From: Terriglobia bacterium
GTDB taxonomy: Bacteria > Acidobacteriota > Terriglobia > JAIQFV01
Reading direction: 5' to 3'
Assembly: GCA_020073085.1 (NCBI GenBank)
Contig: JAIQFV010000008.1
Location: 62,001-126,000, forward strand
DNA length: 64,000 bases
The translations under genes were made by a program, and so were the position numbers. The notes beneath the pieces are model-generated. The model had not been told where the DNA came from. It did not search any database and saw only the letters and a program-made list of their open reading frames with translations. Below, piece by piece: positions 17,799 to 27,234 of the stretch (the stretch's first letter is position 1; every line of letters begins with the position of its first letter).

Positions 17799-18980
17799 AT
17801 GAAAACTTCGTTTGATACCATTGTTGTGGGAGCAGGCCCTGCGGGCAGTGCGGCAGCGATTGCCCTGGCCTCTCGGGGTTGGCACGTGGCCCTGCTGGAA
17901 AGACAGGCATTCCCCCGCGACAAGCTTTGCGGTGAGTTTATTTCGCCCGAGGGAATTGCTGACTTTGCAAGACTCGGCGTCCTCCCTGCCCTTCGGAAGA
18001 AGAACCCTGCCCCAGTCCACAGGGTGAAGGTGACCCTTTCCACGGATCATCAAGTCCGGATCGACTTGCCGGAATCAGGATGGGGGCTTAGCCGTTATGT
18101 ACTTGATCAGGTTCTCTTTGAGCATGCAAAGGCCCAGGGAGCGGAATGCCATGAGAACTCTCCCGTCCACGCGGTCGAAGGAAGTCTCGAACGAGGATTT
18201 GATGTGCAAGTCGGGGCCCAGAGCAGCACTCCCATGATTCTCAAGGCGAGAACGGTGATCGCCGCGACCGGCCGATGGTCCAATGTCCCCCGCCAGCCAC
18301 AACAGGCCCTGCATGAGAGGAAGCGGTTAAAGCGGTTTATTGGGATCAAGGCTCATTTTCGGGGTGAGGCCAATCTGGAAGATGCTGTTGAATTGTACTT
18401 TTTCCAACCGGGATATTGCGGCTTGAATCGCATTGAAAGTGGCGAGATCAATCTGTGCGCCCTTATTGAGGAGGAATTTGCAACCCGGTACGCCAGAAAC
18501 TGGGAGGCCTTGATTGAAGCAGCGGGCGCACAAAACCCTCATCTCGATCATCGTATCCGCGCCATGAGGCGCTCTTCAGAGTTTCTCGTCACAAGCCCTG
18601 TCATCCTGCAATCGCGGGAGAGAATTCTCCGTGACATATTTATGGTGGGGGATGCGGCAGGATTTCTCGACCCGTTCAGCGGTGACGGGATCTCAACAGC
18701 CGTTCGCTCCGCCTCTCTGGCTTCCCGCTGCGTCGACGATTTGATGCGGGGTTGCGTCTCTAATGAAAGTGCAATGAAAAATTACGACCGGGCCTACCGA
18801 TCAGAATTCAGACGAAGGTTCATTTTTGCCAGAACAATCCGCAAAGCCCTTTCCATCGGAGGCATCGCTCCGGTGTTTTCTCGCCTGCAGACCCGGATTC
18901 CTGCCCTGGGCGAATGGGTTGTGAGACAGACCAGGGGGCGGGTGTCGAGTGCCGGGTGTGAGGTGCCGGGGGATAAATAG
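17799..18980 (+). CDS. FAD-dependent oxidoreductase, geranylgeranyl reductase-like
   Basis: A 393-residue protein. FDTIVVGAGPAGSAAAIALA (residues 5-24) is the Rossmann dinucleotide loop and FMVGDAAGFLDPFSGDGI near residue 283 is the second FAD motif of the group that includes geranylgeranyl reductases and flavin monooxygenases. DKLCGEFISPEG near residue 43 matches the reductase subgroup. It would reduce double bonds or hydroxylate a lipid-like product. It is the last gene of a four-gene run (15161-18980). Confidence 0.86.
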   Translation: MKTSFDTIVVGAGPAGSAAAIALASRGWHVALLERQAFPRDKLCGEFISPEGIADFARLGVLPALRKKNPAPVHRVKVTLSTDHQVRIDLPESGWGLSRYVLDQVLFEHAKAQGAECHENSPVHAVEGSLERGFDVQVGAQSSTPMILKARTVIAATGRWSNVPRQPQQALHERKRLKRFIGIKAHFRGEANLEDAVELYFFQPGYCGLNRIESGEINLCALIEEEFATRYARNWEALIEAAGAQNPHLDHRIRAMRRSSEFLVTSPVILQSRERILRDIFMVGDAAGFLDPFSGDGISTAVRSASLASRCVDDLMRGCVSNESAMKNYDRAYRSEFRRRFIFARTIRKALSIGGIAPVFSRLQTRIPALGEWVVRQTRGRVSSAGCEVPGDK

Positions 18981-19134
18981 TTGTCGGTTGTCAGTTCTCA
19001 GTTGTCAGCGATCGGAAACAAGAAGGGAGTCCTGGGGGCACATAGTCCCCCGGGGTGGATGCCCTTCTATTTGCTCCAAGGTCATCTCTCGGAACGATAC
19101 AAAAACTCCGGAGCATCGATCTCCGAGGGCGGCT

Positions 19135-19392
19135 TCAGGATTGAGGCGGATTGTCCTCCGGTTCATAAATTCGGAGGCTGCCATCAGCGGTATCGAAGGC
19201 AGCGTGCGTGGTGTGACCTTCAGCACACCGGTAAATCGCATAACTCGAAGTCCCAAGAGTCATCTTCCCCGCAGAATCGATCGAGGCTGCCTCGCCAAAC
19301 TGTTCGGCGAGCTTGGCGGTCGACATGCATACTCGACAGCCAATCTTTTGGGGTATCCGGGGACGATCTTCATCTTGTTCAGGATTTGACAT
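19135..19392 (-). CDS. Small putative zinc-ribbon protein
   Basis: An 85-residue protein read from an ATG at 19392 with AAGGAG about 13 bases upstream. GCRVC and YRCAEGH give a CxxC ... CxxxH spacing that could bind one metal. I do not recognise the family. The surrounding gene-free space, the ribosome site and the plausible composition support it, but it could be a chance frame. Confidence 0.4.
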   Translation of the reverse strand: MSNPEQDEDRPRIPQKIGCRVCMSTAKLAEQFGEAASIDSAGKMTLGTSSYAIYRCAEGHTTHAAFDTADGSLRIYEPEDNPPQS

Positions 19393-19513
19393 GAATTGCC
19401 TGATATCTCCTTGGAACCCACCCTTTGACCAAATGCAACCGGCCCCCTGCCCAGAGTAGGTGCCCGTCCTAATCTTTATGAGGTCCTGCCGAACATCAGT
19501 CCCTGATGAATCA

Positions 19514-19542
19514 TTGCCGCGCAAACCATTTTACGCTATAGT
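19514..19542 (+). promoter_or_regulatory. Possible sigma70-type promoter
   Basis: TTGCCG, a 17-base spacer, then TATAGT, located about 107 bases before the gene at 19649. Spacing is ideal and both hexamers are near consensus. Confidence 0.4.
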
Positions 19543-19648
19543 CTCGGCGCTCCAAACAAGTGCCGCAAGGGCGCTGTCGGCATTGGCGCCGATGGGCAGA
19601 CGAGGTGACGTTCACCCAGAGCCTCGAAAAGCATTGACGGAGTCGTCC

Positions 19649-20029
19649 ATGGATAAAAAAGTGGAGCAACAGTTGGAGAAAATGATTGCGGGGTTTTGCG
19701 ATTATGAAATGATTTTCTACCCCAGGTCGGCGCTCGATGGTCAAAGAGCCATTTCTGAGTTCCACTACGAAGGGATTACCGAGCAGACGCAAAAACAGGA
19801 GCGTCTGATCATCGTGCGGAAAGGAAAGGCGACGGAGATCGATATCGCCAAACATTCCGAGATGAAATATGACTACGGCGACTTCCGCCACGAAGTGGAA
19901 GAGGGCGAACCCATCCGGAACCGGTTGGAGGGGGATGAAGAGGTAATCCTCATCGTGCGCTCAGAGTTTACGACCAAGCCCAAGGGGCCGCACGCTTCAA
20001 CAAAAATCATCGAAGTCTACGAACCGTGA
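19649..20029 (+). CDS. Hypothetical protein, about 126 residues
   Basis: Not recognised. The likely start is the ATG at 19649, where a charged sequence MDKKVEQQLEKMIAGFCDY begins and GACGGAG precedes it; the frame upstream is low-complexity. The protein is rich in Glu, Lys and Arg, with alternating beta-like segments (RLIIVRKGKATEIDI, EVILIVRSEF), no signal peptide and one cysteine. It is probably a small cytoplasmic beta protein. Confidence 0.6.
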   Translation: MDKKVEQQLEKMIAGFCDYEMIFYPRSALDGQRAISEFHYEGITEQTQKQERLIIVRKGKATEIDIAKHSEMKYDYGDFRHEVEEGEPIRNRLEGDEEVILIVRSEFTTKPKGPHASTKIIEVYEP

Positions 20030-20059
20030 TTCCCCCCTCCCAGTTTTTCGCTTCGCGGC

Positions 20060-23000
20060 CTAAGAAAACGGTACGACCACGGTGCTCCCGCTCGGGCTGA
20101 TGAAGGTAATACCCACCGTTTCTCCCCCATTCGATGTGTTGATCAGAATAATTTGGGTCGTGAAACCTCCTCCGTCGACCACCTGCGGAATAAAGAGCGG
20201 CCCCACCGGCGGATTGTTCAGATCAGCCACCGGCAGAGTTGAGTAGATTTCTTCTCCGCGCTCATTGTGCGTCAGACGCAACGTCACCAAAGCGAGCGGC
20301 TGGTTGCTTTGAATAGTCAAGACTCCTTTAAATTCTGATGGAATCGAGACCTGCGAGAAAAGTTGTCCAATGAACGCCGCGAGGTGGATGTTCGGATCAA
20401 CATTGATGCCTGTCGTCTGGTCAAACGAGCCGTCCAGGCTGACGAGGTGGAGGGTTATGTTGGCCGTTGAAGCATTTCGGTTGACCAGCGCAATTCCCGT
20501 ATCCCGGTCCAGAGGCACCGAAGACCGCTCGATGTAGACGCGGGCATTGGTCGTCGGAATTGCGTTTAAGACTCCAGCCTGTGACGACTGCCCGGTAGCG
20601 CCTTTTCCTGCAAAGATCACAGCCCCCGCAGGAAGCTGCCCGGATGTAGGCGTCACCACGGCATAGGCGACCTTTAGCCCTCCCTGCCCGGTCGTCGAAA
20701 ACTTTTGCATGCCATTGGGGCTTATCGAATAGGATAAGGAACTTACAGGTCCGCTGCCGAAATCCAGCAAGATAGGAGTTCCAGCATCCCTGAAAAGCGA
20801 TATGGTTCCGGCGATGGTTGATCCGGAGGTATTCATCAGCAGGATCTGAGTTGGATTCCCGTTTCCATCCAGGATTTGAGAGAAGATCAGGCTTGAGCCA
20901 ACAGGCGTGACCGTGGGATCAACCACAGGCAAAGCACTGAAAATCGATTCAGGGGGATGGTCGTTGGGGGCAGACCGTAAGTTGACTGCGGCAAAAGGAG
21001 CTGCGGCCGTGAATGTCAAGGTTCCCAGAAATGAACTGCCCAACGCTGAACAACTAAACTGACTGGCAAATTGCGCAATCTTTCCCAGGGGTGGAACTGT
21101 TACCGCCGGACAAGAGCTGGAAACGCCATTTTGATCTCTCAGCGTCAAATTGACAGTCAATGCAGTAGCGCCCGGATTCACCAGTGCGACACCGCTATCC
21201 CTGCCATTCGCCGCATCGAAGTCCACGAACACCCTCGATGAGGTCGTGGCGGCCACCGCGGGCACGCCCGCTTCAGTAACAAGGGCTCCGTTCTGCCTCT
21301 GCGCAAAAATTGCCAGCCCGACGGGTGGAGGGCCGGCAGGACTCGTCAATTGGCCGTAGGTGACCGAGGCGAACTGTCCCTGTCCGGAAGAGATTTTCGA
21401 AACGCCGCCACTCGCGGGCAATTGGGCGCTGAAAACATTAGAAACCAAGGTGGTATCTACGGTGCCCCGCCCTTTGGTCGCGGTTGAGAAAAATGACTGC
21501 CAGGCTTGGCGGATCGTATCGATCCGAGCGAGGTCCGCCGCGGAAGGCGTCGTGTTTCTCTGAACTAATAAGATCCACGCTTGCCGGAAGGCCTTGGGCG
21601 ACGTGGCCGGGGTAGGAGTCCGGAGGCCATTCTGTTGGACGGTGCCATCAGGAAGCGTCACATTTGCGGTGATAATGTCATTGACCGTGACGGTATGTTT
21701 TGTCCCGCCAAACGTCACGCCCACCGCAGGCGCGGATCCATTGGTTCGACCGGATCCTGTCGGATTAAACACCACAAAGGTGGGGGAGACCTCCGACTGG
21801 TCTTTAAGACCCATGAGATATTGATCCAGATCGCTGTATTTCGACGTGGCATCGTTTTGGGTTGTGAAGGTCCCGTTGCCATTGTCAAGGATATCGTTCC
21901 CTTCCATGACCGACCCATCCGAATTGAAGAAGAAACTCCAGTGGGCGCAATCGCGCCCCAGGATTGTGTTCGCAAAGGTCTGGGGGGTTGTCGTCGGATC
22001 GCAGATGGCTCCCGGAATGTCAACGAAAGACATCCAGCGGTGTCCGAATTCCTGCCCAATCACCTCCACCGTACTGTTAGTCCCCAGGAAGATCTGGTTG
22101 GGATCACTGGGATATTGGGTAAGCGGCCCCAGGGTTAGAAAACTCCGCAGGCGTCCCTGTGTACCCCAGGCCGGGTCCGGCTGGAACACCGGGAGAACCC
22201 CCAAGCCGGTGGCCTCGTTGCTGACATTCTCTTCAAACGCAAATGCGTTCCCTCCCAAATTGAAACCAAAGTTAGTAAGGAATGCGATGAAATCGTAATC
22301 GTCGCCGTGGCTCTGATAAAACTTCTGTGCGAGAGCCGTCCTTGAAACCTGCGTGGAAGTCGAGAAGAATTCGAAAACGACCCCAAACTCCGACGTGGGA
22401 GCGGTCAAGGTCGTGTAATCCACCACGGAGGGAGGTTTTCCCTGGTTGCTTCCCGGCGCAATCCCCACGATGCCTTCCGAGGTGCCCATTCCGTTGTACG
22501 AGAACTCAATGGATCCATTCGCAAACAAAACGACTTCAAAGGTATTGTGGTCCCGGTTGACGTTTGAGCAGGTATCGCTGAAATTTGGAATATCATTCCA
22601 AATGACGATGAACCGATCGCTCCGTTGAAGGCTGCGAATATCTCCCGTCCCGCAGCCCGGTTCGAGGTCGGCAAAAAGGGGCCCGATGCGGGGCTGGCGC
22701 CCCAGGAAACGGACGAGGTCACGATCGTCGCTTGTGGAATCACCGGAACCAAAAGTCAAATGGCCGTCCGAGCCAACAAACACACTGGTGTAGGTTTGGC
22801 CAAAGAAATTAAAGGTGAAACCTCCTGAGAAGGCAACCTGCGTGGCGTCGTCATCCGACAGGTTGGGTCCAGGCGGCTGTCCTGGGGATGGCTGGACGGT
22901 CCCCGGTACCAATATCGAACCCGCGGCCGTATCAAAATTCTGTGGGATCTTACTCACCAAATAGCCCGAGCCGCTCGGTGTAAATCGGATATTACTGTTA

Positions 23001-23314
23001 TCCAGATCGAACGGATTCGCGGGAAAAACAATGGTTCCGTCGTCCTCGATGACCGCGATATTCCCCTGGTCCGCGTTCAGCGTATTCCGCTTCAATGAAA
23101 ATTGCGGTCCCGCGCGGCGAAATTCGAAGTTCTGCGAAATGCGAGGAACATCATTCCAGTTTCCCGGATAAGTCCCGTCAATGAATCCCCCTTCGCGTAA
23201 TTGCCCGGGTGAAGTCTGCGATCGCTTGGAGGCGCCCCAGAGCGAGTGCGGAAGTCCAATCATCGCAACACATAATAAGGAAACAGCCAACCACTTCTTG
23301 AGTGAAAGCCTCAT
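20060..23314 (-). CDS. Large secreted protein with nidogen-like domain, peptidase-like core and repeated C-terminal modules
   Basis: A 1084-residue protein. The ATG at 23314 has AAGGAG upstream and starts a clear signal peptide (MRLSLKKWLAVSLLCVAMIG). Residues of about 150-300 resemble a nidogen-like extracellular domain (FNFFGQTYTSVFVGSDGHLTF, FIVIWNDIPNF). The middle part carries VIGQEFGHRW (Gln421-Glu422...His425) and YSDLDQYLMGL, which look like a metallopeptidase core whose first His of HExxH is replaced by Gln. The last 430 residues hold two modules related to the end of the 8416-13341 protein. It is probably cell-surface. Catalytic activity is uncertain. Confidence 0.76.
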   Translation of the reverse strand: MRLSLKKWLAVSLLCVAMIGLPHSLWGASKRSQTSPGQLREGGFIDGTYPGNWNDVPRISQNFEFRRAGPQFSLKRNTLNADQGNIAVIEDDGTIVFPANPFDLDNSNIRFTPSGSGYLVSKIPQNFDTAAGSILVPGTVQPSPGQPPGPNLSDDDATQVAFSGGFTFNFFGQTYTSVFVGSDGHLTFGSGDSTSDDRDLVRFLGRQPRIGPLFADLEPGCGTGDIRSLQRSDRFIVIWNDIPNFSDTCSNVNRDHNTFEVVLFANGSIEFSYNGMGTSEGIVGIAPGSNQGKPPSVVDYTTLTAPTSEFGVVFEFFSTSTQVSRTALAQKFYQSHGDDYDFIAFLTNFGFNLGGNAFAFEENVSNEATGLGVLPVFQPDPAWGTQGRLRSFLTLGPLTQYPSDPNQIFLGTNSTVEVIGQEFGHRWMSFVDIPGAICDPTTTPQTFANTILGRDCAHWSFFFNSDGSVMEGNDILDNGNGTFTTQNDATSKYSDLDQYLMGLKDQSEVSPTFVVFNPTGSGRTNGSAPAVGVTFGGTKHTVTVNDIITANVTLPDGTVQQNGLRTPTPATSPKAFRQAWILLVQRNTTPSAADLARIDTIRQAWQSFFSTATKGRGTVDTTLVSNVFSAQLPASGGVSKISSGQGQFASVTYGQLTSPAGPPPVGLAIFAQRQNGALVTEAGVPAVAATTSSRVFVDFDAANGRDSGVALVNPGATALTVNLTLRDQNGVSSSCPAVTVPPLGKIAQFASQFSCSALGSSFLGTLTFTAAAPFAAVNLRSAPNDHPPESIFSALPVVDPTVTPVGSSLIFSQILDGNGNPTQILLMNTSGSTIAGTISLFRDAGTPILLDFGSGPVSSLSYSISPNGMQKFSTTGQGGLKVAYAVVTPTSGQLPAGAVIFAGKGATGQSSQAGVLNAIPTTNARVYIERSSVPLDRDTGIALVNRNASTANITLHLVSLDGSFDQTTGINVDPNIHLAAFIGQLFSQVSIPSEFKGVLTIQSNQPLALVTLRLTHNERGEEIYSTLPVADLNNPPVGPLFIPQVVDGGGFTTQIILINTSNGGETVGITFISPSGSTVVVPFS

Positions 23315-23412
23315 AACTCTCCTTGATTTTCTTTGGTTTACGAAAGGGTCACCAAACTTGAGCAACATCGGATGACAAGAAGACCTTTAGATGCCCTCCA
23401 CCAACGATTGGT

Positions 23413-24393
23413 TTAATCCTTTCGTTCAAGCCGCTGCCACACCATCCGCGCTGCGCCGAGTAAACCTGCCTTGTCGATGAGGCGCGACCGGACGATGGGC
23501 ATTCTTTCGGCACGATAGACGTAAGACCGGGCAAAGACCTCCTTCATCATGAACGGCGCAAACACTCCCCAGGCCTTTGCAACTCCACCGCCGATAATAT
23601 ACTTTTCGAGATCAAGGACGTTTGTCAAATTGGCAATGACAATTCCCAGGGCCCAACCGACGAGTTGGAATATTCTCCGGGCTGCGGGGTCACCCTTCCT
23701 GGCCAACTGCGAAATATCGGCGGAGGTAGCTTTGTCATTCTCCCTGAAAAGCTTCTTGAGAAGCGCGGAGTCTCCGCGATCCGCAGCGGCACGGGCGCGC
23801 CGGACCACCCAGGTGGCCGAGGCATAGGTTTCCGCGCAACCATAGGAGCCGCAATTGCAGAGGTCGCCATGGGGGTCAACAATCATGTGCCCGGTCTCGG
23901 CCGCGGTGCCCCGGGTACCGCTCCAGATCTTCCCTTCCAGCACAATGCCACAGCCGACCCCAGTGCCCAGCGTCAGCAGACTCGCATTCCTGACACCTCG
24001 CGCCGCTCCCTTCCATACCTCGCCCAGCGCCGCCACATTGGCGTCATTGTCTACGACGACCTCCACCGGCAGGAGCTTCTCCATTCTGGCTTTGACCGGG
24101 AAATATCCCTTGCCGGGAAAATTGGGAGACTCGTGCAACTCCCGATGATAGTAAACCAGCCCCGGCACGCCCACCCCGACCCCTGCCAGGCGTCGCCTTT
24201 TCTTCCGGAGATCGGAACTGAGGTCCAGGATCAAATCGCACATCCGCTCGATGACATCATCGCGGCCGCGCTCCACCTGCGTTGGAATACGCCTCTCGCC
24301 GAGGATTGCTCCCGCGCAATCCACTGCCGCGACTCGTAGGTTCGTCCCACCCAAATCCACGCTGGCCACAAAGTCGCTCTTGGAGATCTTCAT
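23413..24393 (-). CDS. ROK family sugar kinase (glucokinase-like)
   Basis: A 326-residue protein. VDLGGTNLRVAAVD near residue 12 is the phosphate-binding loop. DNDANVAALGE near residue 115 carries the catalytic Asp117, and CNCGSYGCAE (Cys179, Cys181, Cys186) is the ROK zinc site. It phosphorylates glucose or a related hexose with ATP. Nothing DNA-binding is fused at the N-terminus, so it is an enzyme rather than a ROK repressor. Confidence 0.92.
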   Translation of the reverse strand: MKISKSDFVASVDLGGTNLRVAAVDCAGAILGERRIPTQVERGRDDVIERMCDLILDLSSDLRKKRRRLAGVGVGVPGLVYYHRELHESPNFPGKGYFPVKARMEKLLPVEVVVDNDANVAALGEVWKGAARGVRNASLLTLGTGVGCGIVLEGKIWSGTRGTAAETGHMIVDPHGDLCNCGSYGCAETYASATWVVRRARAAADRGDSALLKKLFRENDKATSADISQLARKGDPAARRIFQLVGWALGIVIANLTNVLDLEKYIIGGGVAKAWGVFAPFMMKEVFARSYVYRAERMPIVRSRLIDKAGLLGAARMVWQRLERKD

Positions 24394-24460
24394 GATGATA
24401 TCTCAGCAGTACTGCCGCGGCTTAACGCCGCTGCGGCGTATGCCTCTTTGTGACATCCAA

Positions 24461-24928
24461 TTAGAAAATCTTTCCGTTCCGGTAAACGGCAGGAACGTCG
24501 TCATGAAGAACCGATCCTCCGACGACCTCCCCAACGATGACATAGTGTGATCCCGCCTTCGTCTCCGATACGACCCTGCAGTCCAGATACGCAATAGAAT
24601 CACACAGGATAGGGACACCGGTGACTGCAGTCATGGTGGGAACCCCGATCAACTTGTCGGTCTCGCTCGAAGTGGCCCGCCCCAAAGCGTACGCCAACTC
24701 CTGCTGTTCCTTCGCGAGGACGTTGATGGCAAAGATCCTGCTCTCGAGCAGCATTTGAGTTGTACAGCTCTCGGGGGTCAACCCCAACACCACCTCCATG
24801 GGCTCCTTGGAGACCTGAGTGACCCAAACGGCGGTCATGGCGCTTACCTCCACCCCTCGTTTCGAGGTAATCACATAGACGCCGTATGTGAGAGAGTAGA
24901 TGGCTTTCTTTGTATCTTCAGGATTCAC
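24461..24928 (-). CDS. Flavin reductase-like, FMN-binding split-barrel protein
   Basis: A 155-residue protein with a likely GTG start. YGVYVITSKRGVEVSAMTAVWVTQVSKEP is the typical N-terminal strand pair of flavin reductase-like proteins, and ESRIFAINVLAKEQQ plus HYVIVGEVV complete the barrel. It binds FMN and reduces flavin or a small substrate. The upstream neighbour on the same strand is the S9 peptidase and the downstream one is the ROK kinase, with no obvious common pathway. Confidence 0.85.
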   Translation of the reverse strand: MNPEDTKKAIYSLTYGVYVITSKRGVEVSAMTAVWVTQVSKEPMEVVLGLTPESCTTQMLLESRIFAINVLAKEQQELAYALGRATSSETDKLIGVPTMTAVTGVPILCDSIAYLDCRVVSETKAGSHYVIVGEVVGGSVLHDDVPAVYRNGKIF

Positions 24929-25038
24929 GGGAATGAAATCGTCTCCAAATGAAATTCAACGCCATTTGTAACACCGCTGAGGCCCAGAGCCCGCCCCGGC
25001 GGATGCCCGCGATGAAATCCATCGCCATCAATCGAGTC

Positions 25039-25084
25039 GTAGGGGCGTCCGCCGTGGCGGAACCGCCGAGGCGGACGCCCCTAC
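25039..25084. repeat. Long perfect inverted repeat overlapping the S9 peptidase stop codon
   Basis: The arm GTAGGGGCGTCCGCC (25039-25053) is fully complementary to 25070-25084. The loop contains a second small palindrome, GGCGG-AA-CCGCC. The right arm covers the peptidase stop codon at 25081. It would form a very stable hairpin on the mRNA and may end transcription or protect the 3' end; it may also be a dispersed palindromic element. Confidence 0.8.
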
Positions 25085-27102
25085 TTCAGATACGCGTCAA
25101 ACCAGGCCACCACGCGGGTGAGCAAATCCAACTGGTGGGCCCGTTCGCCAAAAGCGTGAGGTTCCCTGGGATAGACCACCATTTCGGTCTTAACACCCAA
25201 TTGCTTCAAGGCATGATAGAACTCCTGACCCTGTCCCAGGGGGACCCGCTGATCCCCGCCTCCATGAACGACAAGGGTCGGCGTTTTCACATTCTTTACA
25301 AATGACATCGCCGAGTGCTTTTCATAGGCATCCCGCCGATTGAACGGCAGGTCAAGAAAATAAGACTTCAGGAATGAGGGGGTGATGTCGGTGGTCCCAT
25401 TAAAGCTGAAGAGGTTGGTCACACCCGCACCCACGACGGCGGCTTTGAATCGATCCGTCTGGGTAACGGCCCAGGACGACATAAAACCGCCGTAACTCCA
25501 TCCCCCAATCCCCAAGCGGTTTGGATCGGCGATCTTCTTTTCAATCAACTCATCGACCCCGCTCATGATATCCACAAAATCTCCGCCGCCCCAGTCGTCT
25601 CGATTTGCCTCGGCGAAAGGCGTCCCTTGCCCAACGCTTCCGCGGGGATTGGGCAACAAGACAACATAGCCGTGCGAGGCCAGGAGTTGCCCCCATTCAT
25701 GCCAGCTTCCATGCCAGCCCATCCACCAAGCCCACTCGGGACCGCCATGAATTTCGGCAATGGTGGGATACAGCTTGTTGGAATCATAGTCCGGCGGTTT
25801 GATCAGAACTCCATAAATCGTCTTTTCGTCCTTCTTGCTTTTCCAGGAAATCTCTTCGAGGCTCCCCAGGCGCCATTGCTCCACCTGCGGATTCATGTGG
25901 GTCAGTTGCTGTTCTTTCTGCTTGTCCTCGTCGATGATCCATACGTCGGTGGGCGCATCCGCCTTCTGGTGAAGAAACGTGATGGTGCTGGCATCACGAT
26001 CCATCGAAAAGCCGTGGTCCCGGCCAGCCTCAATTTGAACGTCAAACATCTTCTTGGTTCGGCCGTTGGTGGTATCCAGGCCGGAGATCATGGAATGGGC
26101 GCCCTCGATCGATTCCACGATCAAGTACTTGGAGTCCGGCGCCCAGCGGGCCCAAAAAACAGTGCCCTTATAATCGCTGTCGAGGCGCCTCACTTCCCCG
26201 CCGGAAGCAGGGACTATCGAAAGGGAGGCGGTGATCTCGGTGGGAGTACGTTCTTGAAAAGCGACCCACTTGCCGTCGGGAGAATATCCCCAATTGCCAC
26301 CTCCCGCGCGCTCGCTGAGCGTCCGAATAATTTCCCCCTGCCGGTTAATGGTCACCAATTTGGAGTGCCAATACATATCGTCGCGGTCCGTGGTCGAGGA
26401 GATGAGGAGAGCCAGTTCCCGACCATCAAACGACCACTCCACGTCAATCACATTGAAGTCCTGTTTGGTAATCAGCCTTGTCTCATGCGACACAGGATCG
26501 CAGAAGTAAAGGCGTGCAAATTTCCATTCGTGATCCATGTACATTCGATCATCGTGTTTCTTCTTGCGCGCCTCTTCTTCGGGCGTCGGCCCGTCATTCG
26601 AGAGAAGGGCGATGGTTTTTCCATCCTTGGACCAGGAGAATGCCGAGACGCCGCCCTTTAGATCAGTGATCTGCCGCCCTTCGCCTCCATCCGCCGGCAT
26701 GATCCAGAGTTGTGTCATCGGAGGTTCCGCATCCTGGTCCTTTACCTTAATTGTCGATCCTCCGCGGTCTGAAAGAAACGCGAGCCACCTGCCGTCGGGA
26801 GACCATCGCGGCGCAGTTTCGCTCTTGTCGCTGAAAGCATACTTGCGCGGGGGGGTCTTCCCGTCGGACGCCACCATCCAGACGTCTGAATCGCGCGGTT
26901 TGTCCGGTTGTGCCGGATCCGCAGGTTCGGTCACGACAAAGGCGATTTGCTTCCCGTCAGGAGAGATCTGAGGATCGCTGACCTCGCGCAGATCAACAAA
27001 TTCAGCTGGGGTGGGAGGGTGATTGGAGTTGGCGAGCAAAAACCCCTCGGCTGGAAGCATCACGACCACAAGGACAAACGGCAGACACCAGGGCTTCCGC
27101 AT
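25081..27102 (-). CDS. S9 family peptidase (prolyl oligopeptidase/acylaminoacyl peptidase-like), secreted
   Basis: A 673-residue protein. The ATG at 27102 has GGAGG eight bases upstream and begins a signal peptide (MRKPWCLPFVLVVVMLPAEG). Residues of about 40-400 are WD40/TolB-like propeller repeats (DPQISPDGKQIAF, SPDGRWLAFLSDRGG). The C-terminal alpha/beta hydrolase has the nucleophile Ser536 in GGWSYGGFMS, Asp617 in GGGDQRVP and His649 in REPHAFGE. It cleaves short peptides in the periplasm or outside. The gene ends within a long palindrome. Confidence 0.93.
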   Translation of the reverse strand: MRKPWCLPFVLVVVMLPAEGFLLANSNHPPTPAEFVDLREVSDPQISPDGKQIAFVVTEPADPAQPDKPRDSDVWMVASDGKTPPRKYAFSDKSETAPRWSPDGRWLAFLSDRGGSTIKVKDQDAEPPMTQLWIMPADGGEGRQITDLKGGVSAFSWSKDGKTIALLSNDGPTPEEEARKKKHDDRMYMDHEWKFARLYFCDPVSHETRLITKQDFNVIDVEWSFDGRELALLISSTTDRDDMYWHSKLVTINRQGEIIRTLSERAGGGNWGYSPDGKWVAFQERTPTEITASLSIVPASGGEVRRLDSDYKGTVFWARWAPDSKYLIVESIEGAHSMISGLDTTNGRTKKMFDVQIEAGRDHGFSMDRDASTITFLHQKADAPTDVWIIDEDKQKEQQLTHMNPQVEQWRLGSLEEISWKSKKDEKTIYGVLIKPPDYDSNKLYPTIAEIHGGPEWAWWMGWHGSWHEWGQLLASHGYVVLLPNPRGSVGQGTPFAEANRDDWGGGDFVDIMSGVDELIEKKIADPNRLGIGGWSYGGFMSSWAVTQTDRFKAAVVGAGVTNLFSFNGTTDITPSFLKSYFLDLPFNRRDAYEKHSAMSFVKNVKTPTLVVHGGGDQRVPLGQGQEFYHALKQLGVKTEMVVYPREPHAFGERAHQLDLLTRVVAWFDAYLK

Positions 27103-27234
27103 CGAATCCTCCAGATTGAGGTGACCGGCCGCGGGCTGAAGCGGGTATCCATACCCCCGCGGGGATGGCTCTCTTTGGCCGCGAACCAAAAATTGTCATT
27201 CTAACGCAGACTCAAAGATTTTATTTTAATTTTT

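Noticed and set aside
18981-19010. Degenerate GTTGTCAGTT direct repeats after the FAD oxidoreductase
   Set aside because: The repeat is short and imperfect with no flanking structure, so it is not reported as an element.
25627-26661. Plus-strand frame (344 codons) opposite the S9 peptidase
   Set aside because: The minus strand has a signal peptide, propeller repeats and a complete Ser-Asp-His triad.
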